Shown in pieces: positions 16,913-25,140 of a stretch of 64,000 nucleotides of DNA. This DNA comes from JAHRAW01 sp965212085. Its GTDB lineage: Bacteria > Pseudomonadota > Gammaproteobacteria > Arenicellales > Poriferihabitantaceae. The stretch covers positions 2,704,179-2,768,178 of the forward strand of contig OZ243042.1 in NCBI GenBank assembly GCA_965212085.1. Direction: 5' to 3'. Position 1 is the first letter of the stretch. Every line of letters begins with the position of its first letter. The notes under the pieces are model-generated. The model worked only from the letters and a program-made list of their open reading frames with translations. It was not told the origin of the DNA and searched no databases. Made by a program: the position numbers and the translations under genes.

Positions 16913-17572
16913 TCAATCCAGCGTCGCCGCTCCGTAATACCGCCACATCAACAATGCCACGCTGGTTCGGTACGGCGACCATTTTTCCGCCAGCAATCCG
17001 GTGGTTTTGGCGTCGGGGCGTTCGTCCAGGGACGCATAACGCTGTACCGCGACTTGTAGCGCGAGGTCGCCGGCGGGGAAAATATCGGCGTGGCCGAGGG
17101 CGAACATGACGTAGATTTCCGCCGACCAGCGCCCTATTCCGCGTACCTTGAGCAGTTCGGCGATGGCGGCTTCGGCGTCTAGTTGGCCCAGCCCTTCGAG
17201 GTCGAGGGTTTTGTCGCGCACCCTTTGCGCGAGTTCCAGGGTGTATTCCACCTTTTGCCATGACAGGCCGCATTGCCTGAGCGGGTCGCCGCCGCGGTTG
17301 AGGATTTTGCGGTGGGTAACCGGTGCGCGGCACAGCCTTTCGAGGCGTTGCCAGATTACCGCCGCCACCGAGGTGGACAACTGCTGGGAGACGATGACCC
17401 GCAGCAGCGTGGCGAAGCCGGGTATTCGGATGCGCGGTTCGGGGCAGCCGATGGCGTCCATCAGGCCCTGCAGGCCGGGGTCCAGCAGCGCCGCGCGCCG
17501 CAACTCCCGGCGCAGTTGCCGCTTCTGGGTTTTGGCGTCGGAACCGCGCGGTGATTGATGTATGATGTTCAT
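16913..17572 (-). CDS. DNA-3-methyladenine glycosylase II-like (HhH-GPD)
   Basis: Base-excision repair glycosylase that removes alkylated purines. With the ATG at 17572 the product is 219 residues; an ATG at 17614 would add 14. The helix-hairpin-helix is LLKVRGIGRWSAEIYVMFAL near residues 145-165, followed by FPAGDLALQVAV, whose Asp is the expected catalytic residue. The N-terminal IRIPGFATLLRVIVSQQLST is typical of the AlkA/MAG2 core. It lacks the extra N-terminal domain of E. coli AlkA (282 residues), so it belongs to the shorter type. It is divergent from the response regulator, with 75 nt between the starts. Confidence 0.88.
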   Translation of the reverse strand: MNIIHQSPRGSDAKTQKRQLRRELRRAALLDPGLQGLMDAIGCPEPRIRIPGFATLLRVIVSQQLSTSVAAVIWQRLERLCRAPVTHRKILNRGGDPLRQCGLSWQKVEYTLELAQRVRDKTLDLEGLGQLDAEAAIAELLKVRGIGRWSAEIYVMFALGHADIFPAGDLALQVAVQRYASLDERPDAKTTGLLAEKWSPYRTSVALLMWRYYGAATLD

Positions 17573-17647
17573 TTGGAATACTATATTGAACCATTTTTCC
17601 CAGCCGGCGGCCATCCCGCCGCCCTGCTATTGACAGTGAAGGAAACC

Positions 17648-18328
17648 ATGCGCGTATTGATTATTGAAGACGACCAGGCGACCGCAGCGTACATACAAAA
17701 GGGATTGATTGAGGCCGGGCACACGGTTGACGTCGCCACCAACGGCGACGACGGCCTGGCGCTGGCCGCCGGCGAGGAGTACCAGGCGCTGGTCGTGGAC
17801 CGCATGCTGCCCAACCGCGACGGCCTGGCGCTGATCTCGGCGCTGCGCGAGACCGGCGACCAGACCCCGGCGCTCATCCTGAGCGCGCTCGGCGAAGTCA
17901 ACGACCGCGTCGAGGGGCTCAAGGCCGGCGGCGATGATTACCTCACCAAGCCGTTCGCGTTCTCCGAACTGCTGGCGCGGCTCGAAGCGTTGCTGCGGCG
18001 CGCCGGCGCCGAGGTCCAGGAAACCACCCTCACCGTGGGCGAGTTGAAAATGGACCTGCTGGGGCGCGAAGTCAAAAGGGGCGGCACCGTCATCGCCCTG
18101 CAACCCAGGGAGTTTCGCCTGCTCGAATACCTGATGCGCCACAGCAACCAGGTGGTCACCCGAACCATGCTGCTGGAAAACGTCTGGGACTACAATTTTG
18201 ACCCGCAGACCAACGTCATTGACGTGCACATCAGCCGCCTCAGAAGCAAAATAGACAAGAATTTCGACACTCCTTTGCTGAGCACCGTGCGCGGCGCCGG
18301 ATATATTTTGCGTGAAACCAAAGCGTAG
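17648..18328 (+). CDS. OmpR-family two-component response regulator
   Basis: The ATG at 17648 follows GAAGGA and gives MRVLIIEDDQATAAYIQKGL. The receiver domain (1-118) has the acidic pair ED near residue 8, the phospho-acceptor D51 in VVDRMLPNRDG, and the K in YLTKPFAFSEL. The C-terminal winged helix (about 128-226) ends NVIDVHISRLRSKIDK and STVRGAGYIL, the Trans_reg_C DNA-recognition pattern. Total length is 226, usual for OmpR/PhoB members. It overlaps the kinase gene by 17 bp and forms a pair with it. The stimulus and regulon are unknown; the receiver looks most like the QseB/CusR/TctD-type group. Confidence 0.93.
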   Translation: MRVLIIEDDQATAAYIQKGLIEAGHTVDVATNGDDGLALAAGEEYQALVVDRMLPNRDGLALISALRETGDQTPALILSALGEVNDRVEGLKAGGDDYLTKPFAFSELLARLEALLRRAGAEVQETTLTVGELKMDLLGREVKRGGTVIALQPREFRLLEYLMRHSNQVVTRTMLLENVWDYNFDPQTNVIDVHISRLRSKIDKNFDTPLLSTVRGAGYILRETKA

Positions 18329-19754
18329 ATTTTTTCACAGCTATACCTCGCGGTTGGCGCTGTTGTACGCGGTTATTTTCAGCGCCTCGACGCTGTTCCT
18401 GTTGTCTTTTTTCTACTTGTTCACCGCCTCCTACATGACCCAGCAGGTGGACAACACCATCGAAACCGAAATCCAGGGACTCGCGGAGCGCTACGACGAC
18501 GAAGGGCTGGAGGGCCTGACTACGCTGATCGCCGACCGCGTCAACCGCCAGCAGGCCCAGGCCACCGGCAACTCGGTCTACCTGCTGACCACCTACACCT
18601 TCCGGCCATTGGTCGGCAACCTCGACCGCTGGCCGAAAAACGCCACGGTGGATGACGACTGGATCGAGTTCGCGCTGGTGATCAACCAGGAAACCAATGA
18701 GACCCACCTGGCGCGCGCCAAGATTTTTCGCCTGCAGGGGCGCTACGGGTTGCTGGTGGGCCGCGACATCAACCAGCTCACCGAGGCCAAGCGCCGCATC
18801 ATTCAGGCGCTGAGCTGGGGGCTGGTGATCATGCTGCTGCTGGCGTTCGCCGGCGGGCTGGTGCTCGGTCGCAGAACGGTGCGCAAGATCGAGCGCATCA
18901 ACCAGACCACGCGCAGCATCATGTCCGGCGACCTGTCGCGCCGGGTGCCGCTGACCAATCACAACGACGACTTCGACCAGGTCGCGGAAAACCTCAACCA
19001 AATGCTCGACCGCATTCAAAGCCTGATGGAAGACATTCGCCGGGTTTCCGACAGCATCGCCCACGACCTGCGCACCCCCCTGGCGCGGCTGCGCCAGCAC
19101 CTCGAAGAAGCGCGCCAGCAGGAAAACCCGGACTCGCGCTCGGCGCGCTACCTCGAAGGCTCTATCAAGGAAGCGGATTCGCTGCTCTCCACCTTCAACG
19201 CGCTGCTGCGCATCGCCCGGGTCGAAGCCGGGCAGATCAAGTTCGGCTTCAGCGAAATTGATTTTCACGCCCTGATCGGGGACGTCGTTGAGTTTTACGA
19301 ACCGCTCGTGGAAGAAAAACAACAACGCCTGGAGACCACGCTGGAGGACGGCATTACTTCATTTGGCGACCGCGACCTGATGTTCCAGGCGGTCGCCAAC
19401 CTCATCGAAAACGCCATCAAATACACGCCGCAACGCGGCAACCTCAGCATTTCGCTGATTCGCCTCAACACCGAAGCGCTCATCACCATCGCCGACGACG
19501 GCCCCGGCATCCCCGAAGCCCAGCGCGAAAACGTGTTCCGGCGTTTCTACCGCCTCGACCAGAGCCGCAGTTCGAGCGGCAACGGGCTGGGGCTGAGCAT
19601 GGTGTCGGCGGTGGTATCCATGCACAACGGCCGCATAGAACTGCAAAGCAACCACCCGGGCCTGAAGACCGTCATAACCCTGCCGCTGACCGCACAACCG
19701 CAAAGCAGCACGCCGCCGGCGATTGCCACTGACCTGGCGAAAGTGTCCGGCTAG
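18312..19754 (+). CDS. Sensor histidine kinase with HAMP domain
   Basis: Inner-membrane kinase partner of the upstream regulator. It starts with GTG inside the last codons of that gene. The 480-residue product has TM1 at about 15-40, a periplasmic loop of about 120 residues without a recognised sensor domain, TM2 near 158-182 and a HAMP domain to about 235. The HisKA motif DSIAHDLRTPLARL has phospho-acceptor H251. The ATPase has an N-box NLIENAIKYTPQ, DDGPGIPE and GNGLGLSMV. The final 25 residues are a low-complexity tail. Overlapping genes ensure coupled synthesis. Confidence 0.93.
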   Translation: MKPKRRFFHSYTSRLALLYAVIFSASTLFLLSFFYLFTASYMTQQVDNTIETEIQGLAERYDDEGLEGLTTLIADRVNRQQAQATGNSVYLLTTYTFRPLVGNLDRWPKNATVDDDWIEFALVINQETNETHLARAKIFRLQGRYGLLVGRDINQLTEAKRRIIQALSWGLVIMLLLAFAGGLVLGRRTVRKIERINQTTRSIMSGDLSRRVPLTNHNDDFDQVAENLNQMLDRIQSLMEDIRRVSDSIAHDLRTPLARLRQHLEEARQQENPDSRSARYLEGSIKEADSLLSTFNALLRIARVEAGQIKFGFSEIDFHALIGDVVEFYEPLVEEKQQRLETTLEDGITSFGDRDLMFQAVANLIENAIKYTPQRGNLSISLIRLNTEALITIADDGPGIPEAQRENVFRRFYRLDQSRSSSGNGLGLSMVSAVVSMHNGRIELQSNHPGLKTVITLPLTAQPQSSTPPAIATDLAKVSG

Positions 19755-19796
19755 GGCAGACCATGGTGAACTGTTGTGTCTCCCCCTGGACGAGTA

Positions 19797-19931
19797 GGGG
19801 GGCGCGTGACGCGCGTTTGCGGGGGCAGGGGGATGGGACCCCCGCGCCCCCCTTTGCGGCGCGGGGAAACTCCTGTTTCCAGCACCGCGCGCACATCCCT
19901 GTGCGCGACAGTCCGGCTAGCGCCGGAAGGG
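19797..19931 (-). repeat. Dispersed repeat, family D
   Basis: GC-rich element with the internal palindrome GGAAACTCCTGTTTCC, a CGCGCACATCCCTGTGCGCG hairpin and G/C-runs. It matches 57916-58037 in inverted orientation over about 120 bp. A shorter, diverged copy is at 20310-20395. Confidence 0.75.
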
Positions 19932-19956
19932 TTTGAATGACGGCAGAAACTTTGTG

Positions 19957-20178
19957 CGCGGGAATAACACCGAGGAACGTGGCAACCACTCTGCCGTCAT
20001 TTGTATGTTGATTTTCCCCCGCATTCAGGCCAGTTTGCGGGGGAGGCGTGAGGGGCGCGTCGCCGGTTTAGTCTCTGGATTCCCGAATAGCGATGAAAAA
20101 TATGGTCGCTGGCGCTCCCTATTTTTCTATCGTTCGGGAATGACACCGAGGGAGATTTGCACTTTCGCGGGAATGACG
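19957..20178 (+). repeat. Dispersed repeats, families C and A
   Basis: A C-type piece (ATAACACCGAGGAACGTGGC, 19965-20002) is followed at 20077-20142 by a family A copy running from GGATTCCCGAATAGCG to CGTTCGGGAATGAC. A further C-type piece (ACACCGAGGGAGATTTGCAC) is fused on its right. No gene is supported between 19755 and 20510. Confidence 0.75.
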
Positions 20179-20309
20179 GCAAAGGCGTAAGGAAGGGCAA
20201 AGGAAGCGGCTATTCATCGCCTTTTTCGCTGTCCGTCCTTACGCCTCTGTGCCGTCCAACCGGCGGCGTAGCCGCTGACTTAGCCGCGCGCACGGACGCG
20301 CGCGGCGGC

Positions 20310-20473
20310 GCTGGAAACAGGATGTTTCCCCGCGCCGCAAGGGGGGTATGCGGGGGGTATCCCCCCGCAAATGCGCGTCACGCGTACCCGCGCCCCGCGC
20401 TACCGTCATTCCCGAGCGTTAGTGTCCGTTGCCGCGTTAGCGGCTTACGGACACTTGCGTACTCGGGAATCCA
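20310..20473 (+). repeat. Dispersed repeats, families D (diverged) and B
   Basis: A diverged family D copy (20310-20395, GGAAACAGGATGTTTCC core) is followed by a family B copy (20406-20473). The latter is CATTCCCGAGCG, an inverted TGTCCGT...ACGGACA hairpin of about 40 bp, then CGGGAATCCAG. It ends 38 nt before the 3' end of the RodZ-like gene. Confidence 0.75.
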
Positions 20474-20510
20474 GTGGATAAACCAGCGCGTTGGCCGCTC
20501 ACTTGGCGGG

Positions 20511-21104
20511 CTACTCTATCTTGAACAATGGCTCCTGCTGACCGCCGGACTCGCCGTCGCCGTCCCCGTCGCTGTCCCCGGTGGGAAAGGGCGTCCCAAA
20601 TGTTTTCTCATCAACGCTGACCGGCAGTGACAATCCGATCGCTTCGAGGATTTTGTTGACGCCGGGGCCGGGCAGTTGGCTGACCGCAAAGCCGATTAGT
20701 CCCGCCAGCACCACGACAACCAGCAAAATCCGAAAAAACCCACCGCCGCGTTTGTTCGGTCGTCCGCGATGCGGCACGGTGCGCCGTACCGGCATTTTGG
20801 CGTAGAGGATTTCACAGGCCTGCTCGTTTTCGAGGCAGACGCGGGCGGTGATTTGTTCGTGGTCGAGTTTCAGGAGTTTGGCGTAGGCGCGCAGGTAGCC
20901 CATGGCGAAAGTCTTGCCGGGCAGGCGTTCGTAGGCGTCCTGCTCCAGGGCGGTGATGGTGGCGGCGCTGAGGTTGAGGCACTGGGCCGCCTCCTGCACG
21001 CTCAGGCCCCACTTTTCCCGGGCCGCCGACAGCCGTTGTCCGACGCCTCCGGTTCCGTTCCCGTCCGCAGACGACTTGGGCGTCGTTCCGTCGGATTCGT
21101 TCAT
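20511..21104 (-). CDS. RodZ-like helix-turn-helix membrane protein
   Basis: The 197-residue product has an N-terminal HTH_25-type domain (about 22-90) with GQRLSAAREKWGLSVQEAAQ and the LPGKTFAMGYLRAYAKLL pattern typical of RodZ. A linker rich in Arg/Pro follows, then one membrane segment at about 125-145 (FFRILLVVVVLAGLIGFAV). After it come only about 50 residues ending in an acidic, Gly-rich stretch (GDSDGDGDGESGG), so the large periplasmic DUF4115 domain of full RodZ is absent. RodZ links the MreB cytoskeleton to the membrane in rod-shaped cells; whether this short form does so is open. It is the last gene after rpsO-pnp but lies beyond a probable terminator. Confidence 0.75.
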   Translation of the reverse strand: MNESDGTTPKSSADGNGTGGVGQRLSAAREKWGLSVQEAAQCLNLSAATITALEQDAYERLPGKTFAMGYLRAYAKLLKLDHEQITARVCLENEQACEILYAKMPVRRTVPHRGRPNKRGGGFFRILLVVVVLAGLIGFAVSQLPGPGVNKILEAIGLSLPVSVDEKTFGTPFPTGDSDGDGDGESGGQQEPLFKIE

Positions 21105-21142
21105 GTCATGCTGCCGGAGTTGCGCGGTGCGGTTGGCCGGTG

Positions 21143-21167
21143 AAAAAAAAAGGAGGGAACTGCCCCC
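21143..21167 (-). terminator. Intrinsic terminator after pnp
   Basis: On the minus strand a short GGGGG/CCCTC stem is followed by C and nine T (21151-21143), 14 nt after the pnp stop. The opposite strand also ends in a T-run, so it could act in both directions. Confidence 0.55.
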
Positions 21168-21180
21168 GTTTTTTTATCCG

Positions 21181-23265
21181 TCAGGCGCCATCCACGGCCT
21201 TCATGCTCAGGCGCACCCGCCCCTGCTTGTCCACTTCGAGGACCTTGACCTTGACCTGGTCGCCCTCGCTGAGCACGTCGCTGACCTGGTTGACCCGGTC
21301 CTTGGAAATCTGCGAGATGTGCACCAGCCCGTCGCGGCCCGGCAGGATGTTGACGAACGCGCCGAAATCCATCAGCCGCACCACCTTGCCCTGGTACACC
21401 GCGTCCACTTCCACGTCGGCGGTAATCTGCTCGATGCGGCGGATCGCTTCCTGGGCGGCGGCGTTGTCGGTGGAGGCGATTTTTATCGTGCCGTCGTCGT
21501 CAATGTCAATGCTGACCCCGGTCTCCTCGGACAATGCGCGAATCACCGACCCGCCTTTGCCGATGACGTCGCGGATTTTTTCGGGGTTGATCTTGATGGT
21601 CAGGATGCGCGGCGCGTAGTCGGACATCTGCGCGCGCGGCGCGGCGATCACGCGTTCCATTTCGTCGAGGATGTGGAGGCGGCCGTGCTTGGCCTGCTCC
21701 AGCGCCTGCTCCATGATTTCACGGGTAATGCCGTCAATCTTGATGTCCATTTGCAGGGCGGTCACGCCCTCTTTGGTGCCGGCGACCTTGAAGTCCATAT
21801 CACCGAGGTGATCCTCATCGCCGAGTATGTCGGTGAGCACCGCGAAGCGCTCGTCTTCTTTGATCAGCCCCATGGCCACTCCGGCCACCGGCGCCGAGGT
21901 GCGAACCCCGGCGTCCATCAGCGCCAAACTGGTGCCGCACACCGTGGCCATGGAACTCGAACCGTTGGATTCGGTAATCTCCGACACCACGCGGATGGTG
22001 TACGGAAACTCCTCCTGGCTCGGCAGGACCGCCTTGACGGCGCGCCGCGCCAGCCGGCCGTGGCCGATTTCGCGGCGCTTCGGCGAGCCGACCCGGCCGG
22101 TTTCACCGACGCAGTACGGCGGAAAATTGTAGTGCAGCATGAAACTGTCGCGGTAGTCGCCTTGCAGCGCGTCAATGATTTGCGAATCGCGGTCGGTGCC
22201 GAGGGTGACCACCACCAGCGCCTGGGTCTCGCCACGGGTGAAGTTGGCCGAGCCGTGGGTGCGCGGCAGGATGCCGGTTTCGATGTGAATGGGGCGCACG
22301 GTTTTGGTGTCGCGCCCGTCAATGCGCGGCTCGCCGGCCAGAATCCGCCCGCGCACCGAGGCTTTCTCAAGGCGCTTGATTTCATCCTTGACCGCGTCGG
22401 CAACGCCATCTTCGGCGTCTTCCGGGCACAACGCTTCAACCGCGCCCTGGCGAATTTCCGCCAGGCGGGTTTGGCGTTCGGCCTTGTCGGAAATCCGGTA
22501 CGCCTCGGTGATCTGCTCCCCGGCCTGGCCTGCGACGCGCTCGGCGAGGGCCTGATCGCGTTCGGGCGCCTGCCACTGGCGGCGCTCCTTGCCGGCCTCA
22601 TCTCCCAGTTCCTTGACCGCGCGGATCGCCGCCTGACTCTGCTCGTGTCCGAACATCACCGCGCCGAGCATCTGCGCTTCGCTGAGCGCGTTGGCCTCGG
22701 ATTCCACCATCAACACCGCGCTTTCGGTTCCCGCCACCACCAAATCCAGGGACGAGCGCGCCAGTTGGGCGGAGTCGGGATTGAGCACGTATTCGCCGTC
22801 AATGAAACCCACCCGCGCGGCGCCGATGGGGCCGTTGAATGGAATGCCGGAGATCTGAAGCGCCGCCGAGGTGCCGACCAACGCCGGTATGTCCGGGTTG
22901 ATCTGCGGGTCAATGGACAGCACCGTAACGATGACCTGCACCTCGTTCATATAGCCCTTGGGAAACAAGGGCCGAATCGGGCGGTCAATGAGCCGGCAGG
23001 TGAGCACCGCGTTTTCCGACGGCCGCCCCTCGCGCTTGAAAAAACCGCCGGGTATTTTGCCGGCGGCGTAGGTTCGTTCTTCAAAATCAACGGTCAGCGG
23101 GAAAAAGCTCAGATGGCTTTTTTCCTTGCGTCCCACCACGGTAACCATAACCACGGTGTCGCCCATACTTGCGATTACCGCGCCGTCGGCCTGGCGGGCG
23201 ATGGCGCCGGTCTCCAGGCGCATTTCATGTTGACCGTATTGAAAGGTCTTGACTGCTTTGGTCAC
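21181..23265 (-). CDS. pnp: Polyribonucleotide nucleotidyltransferase (PNPase)
   Basis: PNPase degrades RNA 3' to 5' with phosphate and is a core part of the degradosome. The 694-residue product has two RNase PH domains (about 1-230 and 310-540). FFKREGRPSENAVLTCRLID and FTRGETQALVVVTLGT mark their RNA-binding loops. A KH domain is at about 550-610 (IRDVIGKGGSVIRALSEETG) and an S1 domain at about 618-690 (VYQGKVVRLMDFGAFVNILP). Length is normal (E. coli 711). It lies 45 nt after rpsO, the conserved order in most Proteobacteria; the two are usually co-transcribed. Confidence 0.97.
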   Translation of the reverse strand: MTKAVKTFQYGQHEMRLETGAIARQADGAVIASMGDTVVMVTVVGRKEKSHLSFFPLTVDFEERTYAAGKIPGGFFKREGRPSENAVLTCRLIDRPIRPLFPKGYMNEVQVIVTVLSIDPQINPDIPALVGTSAALQISGIPFNGPIGAARVGFIDGEYVLNPDSAQLARSSLDLVVAGTESAVLMVESEANALSEAQMLGAVMFGHEQSQAAIRAVKELGDEAGKERRQWQAPERDQALAERVAGQAGEQITEAYRISDKAERQTRLAEIRQGAVEALCPEDAEDGVADAVKDEIKRLEKASVRGRILAGEPRIDGRDTKTVRPIHIETGILPRTHGSANFTRGETQALVVVTLGTDRDSQIIDALQGDYRDSFMLHYNFPPYCVGETGRVGSPKRREIGHGRLARRAVKAVLPSQEEFPYTIRVVSEITESNGSSSMATVCGTSLALMDAGVRTSAPVAGVAMGLIKEDERFAVLTDILGDEDHLGDMDFKVAGTKEGVTALQMDIKIDGITREIMEQALEQAKHGRLHILDEMERVIAAPRAQMSDYAPRILTIKINPEKIRDVIGKGGSVIRALSEETGVSIDIDDDGTIKIASTDNAAAQEAIRRIEQITADVEVDAVYQGKVVRLMDFGAFVNILPGRDGLVHISQISKDRVNQVSDVLSEGDQVKVKVLEVDKQGRVRLSMKAVDGA

Positions 23266-23310
23266 GTTTTTTCTCCTGGGCGCGCGGATTGCGCGGTTCG
23301 CGGTTATCGG

Positions 23311-23580
23311 TTATTTACGCAAGCCGAGCTTGCTGATGAGTGCGCGGTAGCGCTCGACGTCGGATTTTTTCAGGTAGCTCAGCAGTTTGCGCCGGTGATT
23401 GACCAGCCGCAGCAAACCCTGGCGGGAATGATGATCGTGGATATGGGTCTGAAAATGCCCGGTGAGGTCCTGGATGCGGGCGGTCATGAGCGCGATTTGC
23501 ACTTCCGGGGAGCCCGTGTCGCCCTGCCGGCGTTGATGCTGTTCGACGATTGCAGATTTATCTGCGGCGGTTAAAGCCAT
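23311..23580 (-). CDS. rpsO: 30S ribosomal protein S15
   Basis: S15 binds 16S rRNA early in assembly of the small subunit platform. The 89-residue product has the standard length and sequence: MALTAADKSAIVEQHQ, DTGSPEVQIALMTARI and DHHSRQGLLRLVNHRRKLL, with the basic C-terminus ISKLGLRK. The ATG at 23580 is preferred over the upstream in-frame TTG. A promoter lies at 23705-23733 and a long inverted repeat in the leader, where S15 feedback control commonly acts in other bacteria. The usual upstream gene truB is not here; instead the 3' end of the giant adhesin gene is 185 nt away. Confidence 0.98.
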   Translation of the reverse strand: MALTAADKSAIVEQHQRRQGDTGSPEVQIALMTARIQDLTGHFQTHIHDHHSRQGLLRLVNHRRKLLSYLKKSDVERYRALISKLGLRK

Positions 23581-23624
23581 GATATTGCTCAATTATTTCT
23601 CAATTAAAGGTGACGCCCCAATCG

Positions 23625-23669
23625 GGAACCGGCCATGCCGTTTCCCGGGCAAAATCTCAGGCCGGTTCC
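23625..23669 (-). promoter_or_regulatory. Inverted repeat in the rpsO leader
   Basis: GGAACCGGCC and its exact complement GGCCGGTTCC are separated by 25 nt, between the rpsO promoter and start codon. It could form the base of an S15-binding autoregulatory hairpin; that function is an inference from known rpsO leaders. Confidence 0.5.
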
Positions 23670-23704
23670 AAAAATACCCGGCACCCGGCCTTTCGGGAGC
23701 GCGT

Positions 23705-23733
23705 ATTCTAGCCGCCACGCCGGTAATCTACAA
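23705..23733 (-). promoter_or_regulatory. Sigma70-type promoter of rpsO-pnp
   Basis: On the minus strand TTGTAG (23733-23728) and TAGAAT (23710-23705) are spaced by 17 nt. This leaves a leader of roughly 120 nt before rpsO. Confidence 0.6.
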
Positions 23734-23765
23734 CCCCAACGCCCCCATATCCGAATGTCCGGCGG

Positions 23766-25140
23766 TCAGAACCGGAACGAGAAGGTCAGGCCGATGCCGT
23801 GTTCGGCGGGCGCATCTTCCCGCTCCCGCCGGGTGCCGTACAACTCCAGGCGCAGGCCGGGGGGCGTGTGCCAGCCCCGGCCTTTCCATATTCCGGCGAA
23901 ATCCAGAGTCAGGCGCTGGCTGTGGCCGGCGTCATTCCATTCGGGTTCCAGGGTCAGCGCCAGCCCGCGCCCCGGTGCGCCGGGGTCAAAGCGCGCCGCC
24001 ACGCCGCCGCTCCAGTCCTCAAAGTTCTTGTCTTCGTGGTCCACCAGATACCGGCCCTGTATGGTGAAATCCACGCCGGCATTGGGGTTGGCGTAGTTGA
24101 ACGACACGCCAACATCCCCGCCGGTGCCGATTTCCGCGTCCCCGGCGTCCTGGCGCACGCCCAGTTCCAGCGTCGTACGCACGCGGTTGCCCGACTCCAG
24201 AATCGGCGCGTGGGTTCCTTCCAGGAACAGCCGGCCGCGTTGCACGTCCTCCTTGATTTCCGCCAGTTGCGCGGTTTCTTCGGATTCAATCTGTAACGCC
24301 AGCGCGTCCCCCTTGACCGCCAGGCCGAAGGCGCGACCGGCGAACAGGTCATAGCGCGCGCCCAGGCTCATCATCCCCATCTTGATGTCGGTCTCCTGCG
24401 TCGCTTCACCGGCCTCCTTCAAGCGCATCTCGCCCTGGCCGTATCCCAGCAACCCCCATACCTCCCATCCATTGGGCGATGCCCAGTGCGCGTACGGATA
24501 CACGCTGGTCAGCGATGCCTCCAGATCGCCCTCGCTGTCGTTGGCTTCGCCGAAATCCCATTCGCCATCGCCTTCGCTGTGGGTTAGGGCGATGCCGCCA
24601 CGGGTGTTCTCGTCAATGCTTTCAACGCCGAAAGTGACCGAGGTTACGTCTCCGGACAGGGTCAGTACATCGTTTTCGTTGTCGTCGTCTATATCTTTGC
24701 CATCAAAACTGCTGCCGGTGCCGCGTCCCCACAGCACTACGTTTCCGCCGGCGGCGTTGCCGTTCGCCCCGTCTTCGTGCAGGTTAATCTGGAAAGCGCT
24801 GCGCGTCAGCAGTTCGCGGGAGGACATCACTTCGGAATCGGCGCCTTCCTGCCGGCTCCATTCATCCGGGTCGCGGGTGAAAGGGATTTGTGCAAACCCC
24901 GGCCCCGGCCCATTGGCATTGACATGGGCATTGGCATAACCGACGCCGCCGTGGGGTTGTGCGCCGCCCCCGTCAATAATACGCGGGGCGTCAAGGCTCA
25001 TGCGATGCCCGCCGATGACCACCCAGGACGCCCTCGCCTGACCCGGCGATCCGGTCATCCGCTCGCTGATGCTTTCCCCGGCGTCGCTCGCCACCGTGCG
25101 CCCGAAACGCGCCAGCCAGCCCTTCATTACGCGGGCGTGG
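23766..25140 (-). other. C-terminal outer-membrane beta-barrel region of the giant adhesin
   Basis: After the last repeat comes a helical linker (ARVMKGWLARFGRTVASDAG), a Gly/Asp-rich stretch with LWGRGTGSSFDG, then alternating amphipathic strands (YPYAHWASPNGWEVWGLLGY, KMGMMSLGARYDLF, RTTLELGVRQDAG) closing with an aromatic terminal residue, FSFRF. This matches the autotransporter beta-domain plan of about 300 residues preceded by a translocation helix. Confidence 0.8.

Noticed and set aside
20953..23574. Plus-strand open frame of 873 codons opposite pnp and rpsO
   Set aside because: It lies antisense to two strongly recognised genes and its translation shows no domain.
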